Origin: Frankia casuarinae | Lineage (GTDB): Bacteria; Actinomycetota; Actinomycetes; Frankiales; Frankiaceae | Length of the DNA: 64,000 nucleotides | Assembly (NCBI RefSeq): GCF_000013345.1 | Contig: NC_007777.1 | Span: 3,844,001-3,908,000 of the forward strand | Direction of reading: 5' to 3' | In this document: positions 32,273 to 41,162 of the stretch, one piece after another | Numbering within the stretch: the stretch's first letter is position 1 | Layout: each line of letters begins with the position of its first letter | Notes under the pieces: model-generated | The model's input: the letters and a program-made list of their open reading frames with translations, nothing else | What the model was told of the DNA's origin: nothing | Databases searched by the model: none | Position numbers and translations under genes: made by a program

Positions 32273-33486
32273 GCGGTGTCCTTCTCGTCGAGCAGGTCGG
32301 CGGCCGCCGCGGCGATCGCGGGGGCCAGCCGGTAGCCGGAACCGCCCGCCGCGCCGGCGAACAGCACCCGGCCGTCGGCGGTGACCGGGCGCACGATCGG
32401 CGTACGGTCGGGGCTGTAGGCATCGCAGAACACGCGGCCGGAGACACAGTACGGGCTGAGCTTCGGGGCGTAACGATCCAGGATCGCCCGGCCGCGGTCG
32501 AGGTCGTCGGCGGACAGCTCCCCGGTCAGCGCGTCCGGGGTGACGTCCCAGTCGGGTGAGGTGTAGCTGAACAGCCAGTGGCCGCGGTGGGCCAGCGGTA
32601 GCAGGAACGCGTCCTCGTCGTGGAAGACGGTCGTGCGGTCGCGAGGGGTGGCGGGTCGTTCGATGTGCAGGGCGACCACTTTCTTGATCCGGACGCCGAG
32701 CGGGGCAAGCAGCTCCGGCCAGGCCAGCCAGGGACCCGGTGCCAGCACGACGCGGCCGGCGGTGAGCCGGGCACCGGTGCTCAGCGTGAGGACGACGCCG
32801 TCCGGTGCGGACCCCACGGCGGTGACCGCGGTGCCCTCCCGAAACGCCGCGCGGTCGCGGAGCCGAGCGGCCAGGAGTTGGGTGAGCGCTCCAACGTCGG
32901 CGTAGTGGGCGCCGTCGCCCTCCCAGCCCTGGTCGGCCGGACGCAGCCGCGCTTCGGGGAGGTAGTGCTCCCGGACGGCGGCTTCGTCGGTGCTGACCAC
33001 GGTCAGGCCCACCGGGTGGATCGGCACCTGTGGGTCTCGCCGGCGCAGGTCCTCGTACCAGCGATGGCTGTAGGCGGCCAGCGCCCGCACCCGTGGGGTG
33101 GCACCGCGCGGGAAGTGCAGGCCGGCGGAGAACCGGGACACTCCGCCGCCAACCACTCCCCTGTCGATCACCGTCACCCGCCGGTGGGGCGCGCGGGCCA
33201 GTGCCTCGGTGGCCACCAGGCAGCCGACCACTCCGGCACCGACCACCACGACGTCGGCGTCCACATGATCGCACGCCCTTTGGCCCAGGATTTTCCCGGA
33301 AAGAAAGGCCTCCGGGCGTGCAGCTTCGCCATAATCGCACGCCCTTTGGCCCATGATCGTCCCGGAAAGAAAGGCCTCCGGGCGTGCAGCTTCGCCATAA
33401 TCGCACGCCCTTTGGCCCAGGATCGTCCCGGAAAGAAAGGCCTCCGGGCGTGCAGCTTCGCCATAATCGCACGCCCTTTGGCCCAT
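32269..33486 (-). CDS. FAD-dependent D-amino-acid/glycine-oxidase-like enzyme with N-terminal repeat extension
   Basis: The conserved protein (332 aa) starts at VDADVVVVGAGVVGCLVATE (GTG 33264) with a Rossmann FAD motif, continues through VSRFSAGLHFPRG and APGPWLA and ends with FAGAAGGSGYRLAPAIA, a DAO-type glycine oxidase pattern. In s56-p1 and triacsin the equivalent enzyme (Spb39, Tri27) cleaves N6-(carboxymethylamino)lysine to hydrazinoacetate. An ATG at 33486, overlapping the hydroxylase stop (TAATG), opens a continuous frame that adds three 22-residue repeats (66-bp units) in front; the longer start is chosen for its coupling, and the short form remains possible. Confidence 0.82.
   Translation of the reverse strand: MGQRACDYGEAARPEAFLSGTILGQRACDYGEAARPEAFLSGTIMGQRACDYGEAARPEAFLSGKILGQRACDHVDADVVVVGAGVVGCLVATEALARAPHRRVTVIDRGVVGGGVSRFSAGLHFPRGATPRVRALAAYSHRWYEDLRRRDPQVPIHPVGLTVVSTDEAAVREHYLPEARLRPADQGWEGDGAHYADVGALTQLLAARLRDRAAFREGTAVTAVGSAPDGVVLTLSTGARLTAGRVVLAPGPWLAWPELLAPLGVRIKKVVALHIERPATPRDRTTVFHDEDAFLLPLAHRGHWLFSYTSPDWDVTPDALTGELSADDLDRGRAILDRYAPKLSPYCVSGRVFCDAYSPDRTPIVRPVTADGRVLFAGAAGGSGYRLAPAIAAAAADLLDEKDTA
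33271..33485. repeat. 66-bp tandem repeat, 3 copies plus 17 bp
   Basis: Units start at 33271, 33337 and 33403, with a 17-bp partial at 33469. The length is 22 codons, so all frames stay open. Each unit can fold: on the minus strand GGGCGTGC and GCACGCCC flank a 15-base loop, followed by a pyrimidine-rich CCTTTCTTTCC. Copies differ at only a few positions, so the expansion is recent. It lies exactly between the stop of the lysine hydroxylase and the conserved part of the FAD oxidase. Confidence 0.95.
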
Positions 33487-34778
33487 TAGCGGGCCCCTGT
33501 CTTGGGTGACCACTCGACGAACGCCGGGTCCTGTCCCCTGCTCCGGACGCCGCGGATCCGGTCGACGATCCGCTGGCTGCGCCAGGCGGTGAGGCTGAGG
33601 TTCGGGTCGGCGAGGCCGCGCTGCGTGCGGACGGCATTTTGCAGGAACAGGTTCCGGTCGGCCGGGCCGTCCCAGTTGGCGGCGAAGTCGGCGTCCACCT
33701 GATACTCGTCGTCCTCCCGCGCCAGGCGTTGCTCCAGGGGTGCCAGGAAGTCCATCCGGGCCGGCTGGAACCCGGTGGCCCAGATGATCACTTCGGCCTC
33801 GAAGATCTCCAGGCCGCCGGCCAGGTCGTTGTGCTGGACGGAGATGCTCCAGCCGTCCGGCGAGCACGCCTCGACGCTGACCACCTCGCGGTTGGGGTAG
33901 AGCCCGGTGAGCTGCGGGGCGCCCGTGATGAACCGGTGGACGTAGATCTGCTGATAGATTTCCCGGGCGGTGGACTCGGAGATGCCGTCGCTGGTCAGCA
34001 CCTGCTGGCTGTTGAAGTCGGCCCGTACAGCCAGGTCGAGCTCGGCAAAGTAGTCGGAGTGGCAGGGCATGTAGAACTCGTTGGTGAACGGCGAGTCGTC
34101 GATCGGGAAGTAGTTGCGCCGGCGGGACAGCCACGACACCCGGTGCGGCAGTTCGCTGTCGGGCCGGGAGATCAGGTCGAGGAACGCCTCGGCGCCGGAC
34201 TGGCCGCCGCCGATCACCGCCACCCGCTTGTCGCGCAGGCGGACGGCTTTCGACCTGAACTCGCTGACGTGGAACTGAGTGCTGCCCAGGTGCGGGCGGG
34301 CGAACATCGGCACCCACGGCACGGTGCCGACGCCGACCACCACGTTGTCGGCGAGGAGAGCGCGCTTGTCGGTCTGCACGACAAACGCGTCGCCGGTGAA
34401 GTCGACGGCCTGCGCCTCCTCGCCGAACACAACGTTCTCGTTGCGACTGCAGGCCCAGCCGAGGTAGTTACGGAACTCCTCGCGGGGCACTTTTTCGAAC
34501 TGTGCGTTGAGGTAGTGGTAGATTCGCCCGCGGTCGTGGAGATAGGCTATGAACGAGAATGGACTGGTCGGGTCGGACAGGCTCACAAGGTCCTTGAACA
34601 AGGACACTTGGAGGGTCGCTCCAGGGATGAGCTGATCGTCGTGCCAGGTGAATTCGGCCTTCCTGTCGATGACCAGGTTCGGCATCCCTGGGTCACCGTG
34701 CAACAGGGCTGCCAGGCTCAGGTTGGCCGGTCCGGCCCCGATTCCGACACAGCGGTACCGCGGAGACTTACTCCCCAT
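33486..34778 (-). CDS. L-lysine N6-monooxygenase (IucD/SidA family)
   Basis: 430 aa. FAD motif GIGAGPANLSLAAL at the N-terminus, NADPH motif VAVIGGGQSGAEAFLDL near 190, and the C-terminal ATGF (IIWATGFQPARMDFL) of class B flavin N-hydroxylases; WHDDQLIPGATLQVSLFKDLV is the substrate/FAD region typical of lysine and ornithine hydroxylases. In hydrazine-forming clusters this enzyme makes N6-hydroxylysine for the cupin-MetRS protein. The lysine preference is inferred from the neighbours. The TAA stop overlaps a possible ATG of the next gene. Confidence 0.9.
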   Translation of the reverse strand: MGSKSPRYRCVGIGAGPANLSLAALLHGDPGMPNLVIDRKAEFTWHDDQLIPGATLQVSLFKDLVSLSDPTSPFSFIAYLHDRGRIYHYLNAQFEKVPREEFRNYLGWACSRNENVVFGEEAQAVDFTGDAFVVQTDKRALLADNVVVGVGTVPWVPMFARPHLGSTQFHVSEFRSKAVRLRDKRVAVIGGGQSGAEAFLDLISRPDSELPHRVSWLSRRRNYFPIDDSPFTNEFYMPCHSDYFAELDLAVRADFNSQQVLTSDGISESTAREIYQQIYVHRFITGAPQLTGLYPNREVVSVEACSPDGWSISVQHNDLAGGLEIFEAEVIIWATGFQPARMDFLAPLEQRLAREDDEYQVDADFAANWDGPADRNLFLQNAVRTQRGLADPNLSLTAWRSQRIVDRIRGVRSRGQDPAFVEWSPKTGAR

Positions 34779-34814
34779 GAGAAGAGCTCGCTTTCAGCGT
34801 TCGGACAGACGAAC

Positions 34815-35963
34815 TTACATTCGCTCGTGAAACCGGCCGCGCGGGCCCAGGGCGTCAGCGATGGCGAGGCGCAGCACCTCGGAGGCGCCCTCGTAGATCC
34901 GCAGCGACCGGATCTGCCGGTACAGCCGCTCCGGCAGGCTGTCGTGCACCAGCCCGGCCGCGCCGTAGACCTGCACGGCCGCGTCCACGACCTGCTGGGC
35001 GGCCTCGGTGGCGTACAGCTTCGCGATGCTGGAGTGCCTGGCCAGCGGGGCGCCCCGGTCGGCCTCCCAGGCGGCCCTGGCCACCAGGAGGGCGGCGGCG
35101 TTCAGCCGTACCTCGACATCGGCGAAGCTGGCCTTCACCGTCGGCAGGTCGAACAGCCGCCTGCCGTACGCGGCCCGTTCTCTGGCCCTGGCCAAAGCGG
35201 CGTCGGCGGCCCGGCGGGCGAAGCCAAGCGCCGCGGCGCCGACGGTGAGGCGGAACCGTTCGAGCAGCTCCATGGCCACGACAAACCCGCCGCCGCGGGG
35301 GCCCAGGACGGCGTCGGCCGGGACCCGGCAGCCGTCGAACTCCAGTCGGGCGATGTCGCGTTCGGCCACCATGTCGATCGGCTCGATCCGCAGGCCCGGG
35401 GTGCCGGCCGGGACGAGCAGCGCGGTCAGGCCCAGCGCGGCCGGGCCGTCACCGGTGCGGGCCACCACGCAGAAGACGTCGGCGCCCGCGGCGCCGGCGA
35501 TCCACATCTTGTTCCCGTCCAGGACGTACTGCGCGCCGTCCGGCACGGCGCGCAGGGCGAGCGCGGCGACGTCCGAGCCGGCCTGCTCCTCCGACAGCGC
35601 GAACGCACCTGCCAGCTCGCCGCAGGCCATGCCGGGCAGCCAGCGCCGCTTCTGCTCGTCGGTGCCGTGGCGCTGGATCGGCCAGGCGGCCAGGACCTGG
35701 ATCGAGAACGCGAAGTCGGCCAGGTCCTCGGTGTAGGCCAGGGCTTCCCTCGTCAGACACAGGCTGCGCAGGTCGGCGGGCTCCAGCAACCCCGCGGCCC
35801 CCAGCTCGCGCAGCACGCGGGCGCCGTACTTCGCCGGCGCGCCGGTCCGGGCTGCCGCCGCCAGATCGGCGCGGGTGTCCCAGAACCTGCCGAGCGCCTC
35901 GGCCAGCTCGCGGTGTGACTGCTCGTAGAACGGCAGCGCCACCAGCTCCGGGTCCAGGCTCAT
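34815..35963 (-). CDS. Acyl-CoA dehydrogenase-like flavoprotein
   Basis: 382 aa. Full ACAD architecture: FAFSIQVLAAWPIQRHGTDEQKRRWLPGMACGELAGAFALSEEQAGSD, ADVFCVVARTGD, ERFRLTVGAAALGFARRA, QVYGAAGLVHD and IYEGASEVLRL. It starts at ATG 35963 overlapping the previous stop. In the triacsin pathway an ACAD homologue oxidises the carrier-bound hydrazine; the same N-N to N=C or N=N oxidation is the likely role here, though ordinary acyl desaturation cannot be excluded. Confidence 0.88.
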   Translation of the reverse strand: MSLDPELVALPFYEQSHRELAEALGRFWDTRADLAAAARTGAPAKYGARVLRELGAAGLLEPADLRSLCLTREALAYTEDLADFAFSIQVLAAWPIQRHGTDEQKRRWLPGMACGELAGAFALSEEQAGSDVAALALRAVPDGAQYVLDGNKMWIAGAAGADVFCVVARTGDGPAALGLTALLVPAGTPGLRIEPIDMVAERDIARLEFDGCRVPADAVLGPRGGGFVVAMELLERFRLTVGAAALGFARRAADAALARARERAAYGRRLFDLPTVKASFADVEVRLNAAALLVARAAWEADRGAPLARHSSIAKLYATEAAQQVVDAAVQVYGAAGLVHDSLPERLYRQIRSLRIYEGASEVLRLAIADALGPRGRFHERM

Positions 35964-38152
35964 GCGGCGGCCCGCCCTGCCATCAGGCGCCTGGCCAACT
36001 GCGGCTCGACGAAGAACGCGAACGAGGCGTAGCCGCGCCACACCCGCTGCCAGGCTCGCTCGACGGCAACCGGGCCGGCAGTGCGGCCGACGTGGTCGAG
36101 GTAGCCGACGATCAGGTCGGTCGCCTGGCGGGCGTGGCCGGCCGAGACGTTGTCGATGGACAGATGCGCCGCCTCGTAGGCGATGTCGAAACGGTGGTGG
36201 CGCATCTTCTCCATCTCATGCAGCCGCAGCTCGCCGAGGCCGAACATCTCTACCCCCAGGCTGTAGCCGAGGATCTCCTCGTAGCGGGAGTCCGGGAACA
36301 GCGCCAGGCTGAGCTGGTAGGTGGCGTACGGGTAGGTCAGGTCGGGCAGCTCGGCCTGGGTGAGGAACTCCTCCGAGCGCGGGTGCGGCAGGTGGATGTC
36401 CATGCTGGCCAGGGCCTGCTGGATCAGCGTGATGTGGTTCTTGGCGATGTCGCCGCGGCCCATCTCGTCGGCGTAGATGGCGAACAGCGGCCCGTCGCTG
36501 GGGCGGTGGAAGCGGCCGGTGTTGCCGATCCGGTGCATGCAGGCGCCGTCGACGAGGTTGCCCAGCGCGAACCGCTTCTGGTTGTTGATCACGTTCTTCC
36601 TGGACGGGATGTCGGTCAGCGGCCGGAAGGGCTCGACGAGCTTCGTCCAGTAGAGGGTGTCCACCCGCTCCCACAGCGCCTCGGGGCTGTAGTCGAACCA
36701 GCTGGCGTCGGTGTAGCGTCCGGCGGCTCCCAGCTCGAACATCCCCTCGGCCTGGGCGAGCACCCGCTCGACGCGGCTGCGGGCGGCAGCCAGCACGCTG
36801 GGGAACCGCTCGACGTTGACCAGGCGGTACAGGAACTGACGCTCGTCGAGAGCCGGCGGCTCGGCCGCGAGGACGTCGCCGGGGTTGGCAGCCACGAGCG
36901 CATGCTGCCAGGCAGCGGCACCCTCGTCGCCGGCGGTGCAGGCAGCCAGGTCGGCGCCGGGTTCCTCACCCGCGGCAACAGCGGCCGCCCACCGCCCGAT
37001 CGTGCGCGCTTCGGCCTCGTCGAAGATCCCGAACATCGGCCCACCGAACGTGATCGCCCTGGTGAAGCGGCAACCGCCGGCCCGCAGCGGCTTCAGCTGG
37101 CTGGAGGAGCGGAACTGACGGATGAACGCCGCGGCGTCGAACGCCGGGTCGGCGAACAGGTCGCGCAGCGGGGTACCGGAGATCTGCACCTTGTGGTGCT
37201 GGCGGCCCGCGTACGGTGCGTGCCTGGCGACGATCAGCGCCACTCTGGCGTCGAGTGACAGGCCCTGGTGCCAGCTCGCGAGATCGTCGAGCATCGCCAC
37301 GTGCGCGCTCTCCAGACGCACGACGAGCTGGATCGCCGCGAGCAGCCGCGCCCGGTCGGCCGGGCCGGTAGGCGACTGCTCGGTAAGCGCCAGATACTCC
37401 GCCAGCAGCGGCGCCGGATCGTACCCAGGGCCGTCCACACCGGGTGGGCCGTCCACACCGGATAGTGCGGCGTCGGTGCCCAGTGCCCGGAAGGCGCAGT
37501 GCACGCCGACCACCTCGGGCAGGAAACTGGCCGGCAGCCGGGACAGCGACAGGTAGAAGGCGGCCGTCACCACGGTGAGCGGCCGGGCCTGCGCCGCGGT
37601 CAGGAAGTCGGTGGCTGCCAGGTCAGGGAGCACCACGCCGTGCTCCGCCAGCAGCCGGCGGCGCTGATGGGCCAGGGTGCGCTCGGCCACGCCACGACCC
37701 AGCAACTCCAGCTGCTCGACGCCCAGCCGGTTGACAATCACGGCGGGTTGGGTAGCTGGCTGCGACACGGTGTCCAGCCAGCAGCCTTCGATCAGCGCGA
37801 GCGGGGCACGCTGCCGCAGCACCGCGGCCACAGTCTCGGCCGAAGCGGTGCGAAGCCGAGCGGCGACCCCCGCAATCGCCACGCGGGAGCCGGCCAGCTC
37901 GGCGAGCACGTGCTCCCGGTCCGGACCGGCTTCCCTGGCCAGACCGGCTTCCCTGGCCAGGGAAGCACTGTCCGGCAGGAACGCGGCGAGCACCCGGCGG
38001 GCGGCCACCAGCGTCGCCTCGGACTCCTGCTCGACCAGCAGCTGGCGGTACAGGGCGGCCGGCGGCCCGGCCACGGCCGCGGCTGCCTCGGCGGCCGCGG
38101 CCGGGCCGCACTCGAACGGTCCCAGCGGCAGCGAGGTCGTCAGGTCGGTCAT
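35960..38152 (-). CDS. Heme-oxygenase-like diiron (HDO) domain protein with long N-terminal region
   Basis: 730 aa. The last 180 residues show the pattern of iron-containing redox enzymes of the heme-oxygenase-like fold: E563-x9-H573 (DEMGRGDIAKNH), E635 (GVEMFGLGE), H652/H653 (MRHHRFD) and E660/H663...D667 (EAAHLSIDN). Relatives oxidise or cleave amino-acid C-N bonds or N-oxygenate amines (UndA, BesC, SznF central domain). The first 550 residues are Ala/Leu-rich helical sequence with no domain I recognise. Internal tandem repeats add GVDGP and EAGLAR copies. ATGA overlaps on both sides. A candidate N-oxygenase of the pathway. Confidence 0.7.
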   Translation of the reverse strand: MTDLTTSLPLGPFECGPAAAAEAAAAVAGPPAALYRQLLVEQESEATLVAARRVLAAFLPDSASLAREAGLAREAGPDREHVLAELAGSRVAIAGVAARLRTASAETVAAVLRQRAPLALIEGCWLDTVSQPATQPAVIVNRLGVEQLELLGRGVAERTLAHQRRRLLAEHGVVLPDLAATDFLTAAQARPLTVVTAAFYLSLSRLPASFLPEVVGVHCAFRALGTDAALSGVDGPPGVDGPGYDPAPLLAEYLALTEQSPTGPADRARLLAAIQLVVRLESAHVAMLDDLASWHQGLSLDARVALIVARHAPYAGRQHHKVQISGTPLRDLFADPAFDAAAFIRQFRSSSQLKPLRAGGCRFTRAITFGGPMFGIFDEAEARTIGRWAAAVAAGEEPGADLAACTAGDEGAAAWQHALVAANPGDVLAAEPPALDERQFLYRLVNVERFPSVLAAARSRVERVLAQAEGMFELGAAGRYTDASWFDYSPEALWERVDTLYWTKLVEPFRPLTDIPSRKNVINNQKRFALGNLVDGACMHRIGNTGRFHRPSDGPLFAIYADEMGRGDIAKNHITLIQQALASMDIHLPHPRSEEFLTQAELPDLTYPYATYQLSLALFPDSRYEEILGYSLGVEMFGLGELRLHEMEKMRHHRFDIAYEAAHLSIDNVSAGHARQATDLIVGYLDHVGRTAGPVAVERAWQRVWRGYASFAFFVEPQLARRLMAGRAAA

Positions 38153-38838
38153 GCGGCTTTGCTCCTCGCGGCCAGGTGAGCGGCGAGTCCGTGCATCTTC
38201 CCGGTGGCCTCGAACGCCTGACCGCGGCAGTTGAGGTGCAGCCTGTCGCTGCAGTAGATGCCCGCGTCGGCGCAGAGCGGATGGTCGGTGAACGAGACGA
38301 AGATCGCGCCGTACTCCTGGGACACCTCCCGCGTGATCCGGGTGACGATCCTGGTCGCCTTGCTGAACATCTCCCCGTACTTCTCGGAGACGATGCCCGC
38401 CTGGCTGATATCGAGCATCCCGATGGTGAGGATGTCGGCACCGGTCACCCTGACCCTGGAAACGATCTCGGTCAGCTCGGCGCGCACGGTGACCGGATCG
38501 AAGCCCGGCCTGATGAAGTCGTTGCCGCCGCCGGAGAGGAACACCAGGTCGGGCCTGAAATCCAGGGCCGGCCGCAACTGCGTCTGGCGGATTTCGGTCA
38601 GCGTCAGATCGCGTTTGGCCAGTCGAATCTCGTCGAGGTCAGGGTGAATGCGGTGCAGCACGGCACTGATCCGGTCCACCCAGGACAGATCCTGGTAGCC
38701 GGGCACAGCTTCGCGTATTCCGGTCGAGATGCTGTCACCGATCACCGCGATCCGCTTCCACGGCGCGCCCGCCAGCAGCTCCACACCGGCTTCGGTGGAG
38801 ATGACGTATGGGTCGGTGGCTTCGGTCAGTTCGGTCAT
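38149..38838 (-). CDS. SGNH/GDSL hydrolase-type protein
   Basis: 229 aa. Block I IAVIGDSISTGIREAVPGYQD with the Ser, block III LVFLSGGGNDFIRP, block V DRLHLNCRGQAFEAT with the catalytic Asp/His. No signal peptide, so a cytoplasmic esterase, thioesterase or acyltransferase; within this operon it could deacylate an intermediate or release it from a carrier. Coupled by ATGA overlaps to both neighbours. Confidence 0.85.
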   Translation of the reverse strand: MTELTEATDPYVISTEAGVELLAGAPWKRIAVIGDSISTGIREAVPGYQDLSWVDRISAVLHRIHPDLDEIRLAKRDLTLTEIRQTQLRPALDFRPDLVFLSGGGNDFIRPGFDPVTVRAELTEIVSRVRVTGADILTIGMLDISQAGIVSEKYGEMFSKATRIVTRITREVSQEYGAIFVSFTDHPLCADAGIYCSDRLHLNCRGQAFEATGKMHGLAAHLAARSKAA

Positions 38839-39953
38839 CCCTCGTCCTCGCAGTCGTCGTCGCCGTCGTCGGACCCGGCGCCGACGGCTATGACCGCGGA
38901 CACTTCCCGCTGCCGAGTGGCAAACTCCAGCCTGGCGATTTCGTCGGCGATCCGCTCGTCCTCGGCGCTTATCTCGGCCCCGTCGACCCGGCTGAACCCG
39001 AGGACGCCCAGCTCACGCAGGCTCTCCTGCATCCTGGGGCCGAACAGGTTGATGTCCTTCAGCGTTGGGACAATCCGGGTGAACACCCGGCGCCGGAATT
39101 CGCGCTGGGCGGGCGAGCGGTTGGCCAGCGCGATGCATTCTTCGGCGCCGTAGTCGAGTTTGCGCCACATCTCCTCGCCGACGAACCGGTCCTTGAGCAC
39201 CCAGCACGCCTCGACCGCGAAATCCTCCCGCTCACGCAGTTCGGCGGTGCTGAGCTGACTGTAGTAGTCGCGCAGTGCCAACCGTCCGAACGCGACATGA
39301 CGCGCCTCGTCCTGCAGCACGTAGGCGTTGAGCGCCTGCGCCAGCGGATCGCGCATCCGGTCGCGCTGGATGCTGAACGCCGCCAGCGCCAGGCCCTCGA
39401 TCATCACCTGCATGCCGAGGTAGGTGATGTCCCAGCGGCTGTCACCGATGATCGCCTCAAGCAGGCCGCGCAGACCGGTGGAGATCGGGTAGTGCACTTT
39501 GATCTTTGCCTGCAGCATGCGCTGGTACGCCTCGACGTGCCTGGCCTCGTCCATCACCTGCGTGGCGGCGTAGAACTTCGAGGCGATGTCCGGCACGGCC
39601 TGGACGACCTTAGCCGAGCACACCAGGCCGCCCTGCTCACCGTGTAGAAACTGGGAATAGAGCCACCCGGCTATGTGCTGGCGGACGGTGGTCCGCTCCG
39701 CCTCCGGCAGGCGCTCCCATACCCGCGTCCCCGCGATCCAGATGAACTCGTCGGGCAGGCCGAGCGGGTTGTCCGGGTCGACGTCGTGGCTCCAGTCCAG
39801 CTGCGTCTCGGCGTCCCACTGGCGCTGCTTGCCGCGGGAGTACAGGTTCAGCATCTGTTCGGTGCCGGCGTCGTAGTCCCAGGTGAACAGCGCGTCCCCG
39901 CCGAGCGGAACGGCCCAGCCACCAGCCAGCTTCGCCATCGTGTCTGACTTCAT
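38835..39953 (-). CDS. Ferritin-like diiron protein
   Basis: 372 aa from the ATG at 39953 (a GTG two codons earlier is also open). Four-helix-bundle diiron ligands: GEQGGLV with a Glu, QVMDEARHVEAY (E-x-x-H) in the second helix, MQVMIEGLALAAF with a Glu, and LQDEARHVAFG (E-x-x-H). This resembles long-chain amine/N-oxygenase-type and R2-like ferritin-superfamily oxygenases; the C-terminus is acidic (GSDDGDDDCEDEG). In an N-N cluster an N-oxygenase or dehydrogenase role is plausible, but substrate is unknown. Confidence 0.8.
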   Translation of the reverse strand: MKSDTMAKLAGGWAVPLGGDALFTWDYDAGTEQMLNLYSRGKQRQWDAETQLDWSHDVDPDNPLGLPDEFIWIAGTRVWERLPEAERTTVRQHIAGWLYSQFLHGEQGGLVCSAKVVQAVPDIASKFYAATQVMDEARHVEAYQRMLQAKIKVHYPISTGLRGLLEAIIGDSRWDITYLGMQVMIEGLALAAFSIQRDRMRDPLAQALNAYVLQDEARHVAFGRLALRDYYSQLSTAELREREDFAVEACWVLKDRFVGEEMWRKLDYGAEECIALANRSPAQREFRRRVFTRIVPTLKDINLFGPRMQESLRELGVLGFSRVDGAEISAEDERIADEIARLEFATRQREVSAVIAVGAGSDDGDDDCEDEG

Positions 39954-39959
39954 GACCAC

Positions 39960-39989
39960 TCTCTTCAGGTCTCTTCAGATCTCTTCAGG
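39960..39989. repeat. 10-bp tandem repeat, 3 copies
   Basis: TCTCTTCAGG and TCTCTTCAGA units lie between the transglutaminase-like stop and the ferritin-like start. On the minus strand they give GAAGAGA three times in front of the start codon, so repeat number could tune ribosome binding. Confidence 0.8.
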
Positions 39990-40926
39990 CTCGGCTGACG
40001 ACAGCGCGCCGAAGACGTGAGGACACGGCCCCGAAGGCCCACGCCGCCGGCGGCGTGCCGTCCGGCCGCAGGAACAGCGCGGCCGGCTCGGCCACGGCGC
40101 ACGGCAGCAGGCGGTTGAACCGGCTGCCACGGCAGGCCGCCCGGAACTCCGCCCCGCCGTCCCGGCCATGCTCGGCCGCGAGGTAGGCGAACGCCGGGTC
40201 CAGGGCGCGCCACTGACCGTCGAGGTGGACCTCGCACCAGCCGTGGTCGTTGCCGACGAGGCCCAGCAGGAAGCCGCGGCGGGCCCGCGCCTGGAATCCT
40301 TCGGCCCGCAGCCGGTCGGCGAGGACCCTCCCCGCCACGACGCAGTCGGCGACACCCAGATCCCAGGACCGTCGGTGGTCGGTGCGCAGCGGCTCGGCGA
40401 TCGCCTGATAGCGCACCGCGCCGCTGTCGAAGGCACCGAGGACGTCATCGAACGCCGCGCGGATCCGGCGGTCGGCGATGTCGAAACGCTCGCCGGTGAG
40501 CCGGACGCGCACCTGGTACGGATCGACCTGATAACCCTCGGCGACGACCGGCCGCGGCAGGTCGGCAGCCGGGTCGTCCAGGAGCTCGACGCCCTCGGCG
40601 TCGAGCTCCGGGACCGCCACCTGGAAGGTCTCACCGGTGGGTGCCCGGTGTACCGCAACCGTCCAGTCCAGGGGCACGAACCAACTGTCCGGCTCGGCCG
40701 CCACGAACCGCATGAGCAGCCGCCTGGCTAGTTCGGGCACCGTGGTGCCGGTGCCCGAGTGCAGCGCCGCGTTGGCGACGTCGGTGTAGTCGAGCAGGCC
40801 GTCGACCTGCCGCAGGCCGAGCGCGGCGACCCCGGCTTCGTCGGTGCACAGCACGGTGGCCGCGTCGGCGAGGGTGGTGTCGAAGACGGCCAGGTCCGGC
40901 GGGGTCGGCTCGAAGCGGAGTCTCAC
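39985..40926 (-). CDS. Transglutaminase-like cysteine enzyme
   Basis: 313 aa. Papain-like triad: Cys195 in LGVADCVVAGRVLADRLRAEG, His228 in GNDHGWCEVHLDG, Asp243 in WRALDPAF. In natural-product clusters transglutaminase-like proteins (for example AdmF of andrimid) make amide bonds between carrier-bound acyl groups and amines without condensation domains, which suits this cluster: two carriers, two ligases, no NRPS. ATGA overlap with the carrier-protein gene upstream. Confidence 0.82.
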   Translation of the reverse strand: MRLRFEPTPPDLAVFDTTLADAATVLCTDEAGVAALGLRQVDGLLDYTDVANAALHSGTGTTVPELARRLLMRFVAAEPDSWFVPLDWTVAVHRAPTGETFQVAVPELDAEGVELLDDPAADLPRPVVAEGYQVDPYQVRVRLTGERFDIADRRIRAAFDDVLGAFDSGAVRYQAIAEPLRTDHRRSWDLGVADCVVAGRVLADRLRAEGFQARARRGFLLGLVGNDHGWCEVHLDGQWRALDPAFAYLAAEHGRDGGAEFRAACRGSRFNRLLPCAVAEPAALFLRPDGTPPAAWAFGAVSSRLRRAVVSRA

Positions 40927-41162
40927 ATGAGTTCCTTGATGAGCTCGGCAAGGTCACGCGCGGTAACTGCCGCGAACGGGACGTCGTCGGGAATCGCCAC
41001 ACTCAGTGCGTCCTCGAGATCCACCACCACGCTGAGGATCACCACCGACTCGATCTTCGGTAGCAGGTGCATGGGGAGATCCAGGTCGATGTCGGCCTTG
41101 TCCATCTGCAGCCGGTTGGCCAGGGCGGTGGCCACCGCGTCCTCGACGGTCTGCATACTCAT
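40923..41162 (-). CDS. Acyl carrier protein
   Basis: 79 aa. Four-helix carrier fold; the phosphopantetheine serine is Ser39 in HLLPKIESVVILSVVVDLEDAL, where the usual Asp before Ser is Glu. ATGA overlaps at both ends couple it to the acyl-AMP ligase upstream and to the transglutaminase-like gene. The neighbouring ligase should acylate it. Confidence 0.85.
   Translation of the reverse strand: MSMQTVEDAVATALANRLQMDKADIDLDLPMHLLPKIESVVILSVVVDLEDALSVAIPDDVPFAAVTARDLAELIKELM

Noticed and set aside
33271-33485. 66-bp repeats as a second CRISPR array
   Set aside because: The units are contiguous, with no unique spacers between them, so it is a tandem repeat.
30284-33637. 1117-residue minus-strand frame that would extend the cupin-MetRS protein upstream
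   Set aside because: The extension runs out of frame through the FAD oxidase gene and the 66-bp repeats. The ATGA overlap at 32269-32272 gives the real start.
33639-35918. 759-residue plus-strand frame over the hydroxylase and acyl-CoA dehydrogenase
   Set aside because: It spans two genes with clear catalytic motifs on the other strand. It is a mirror frame.
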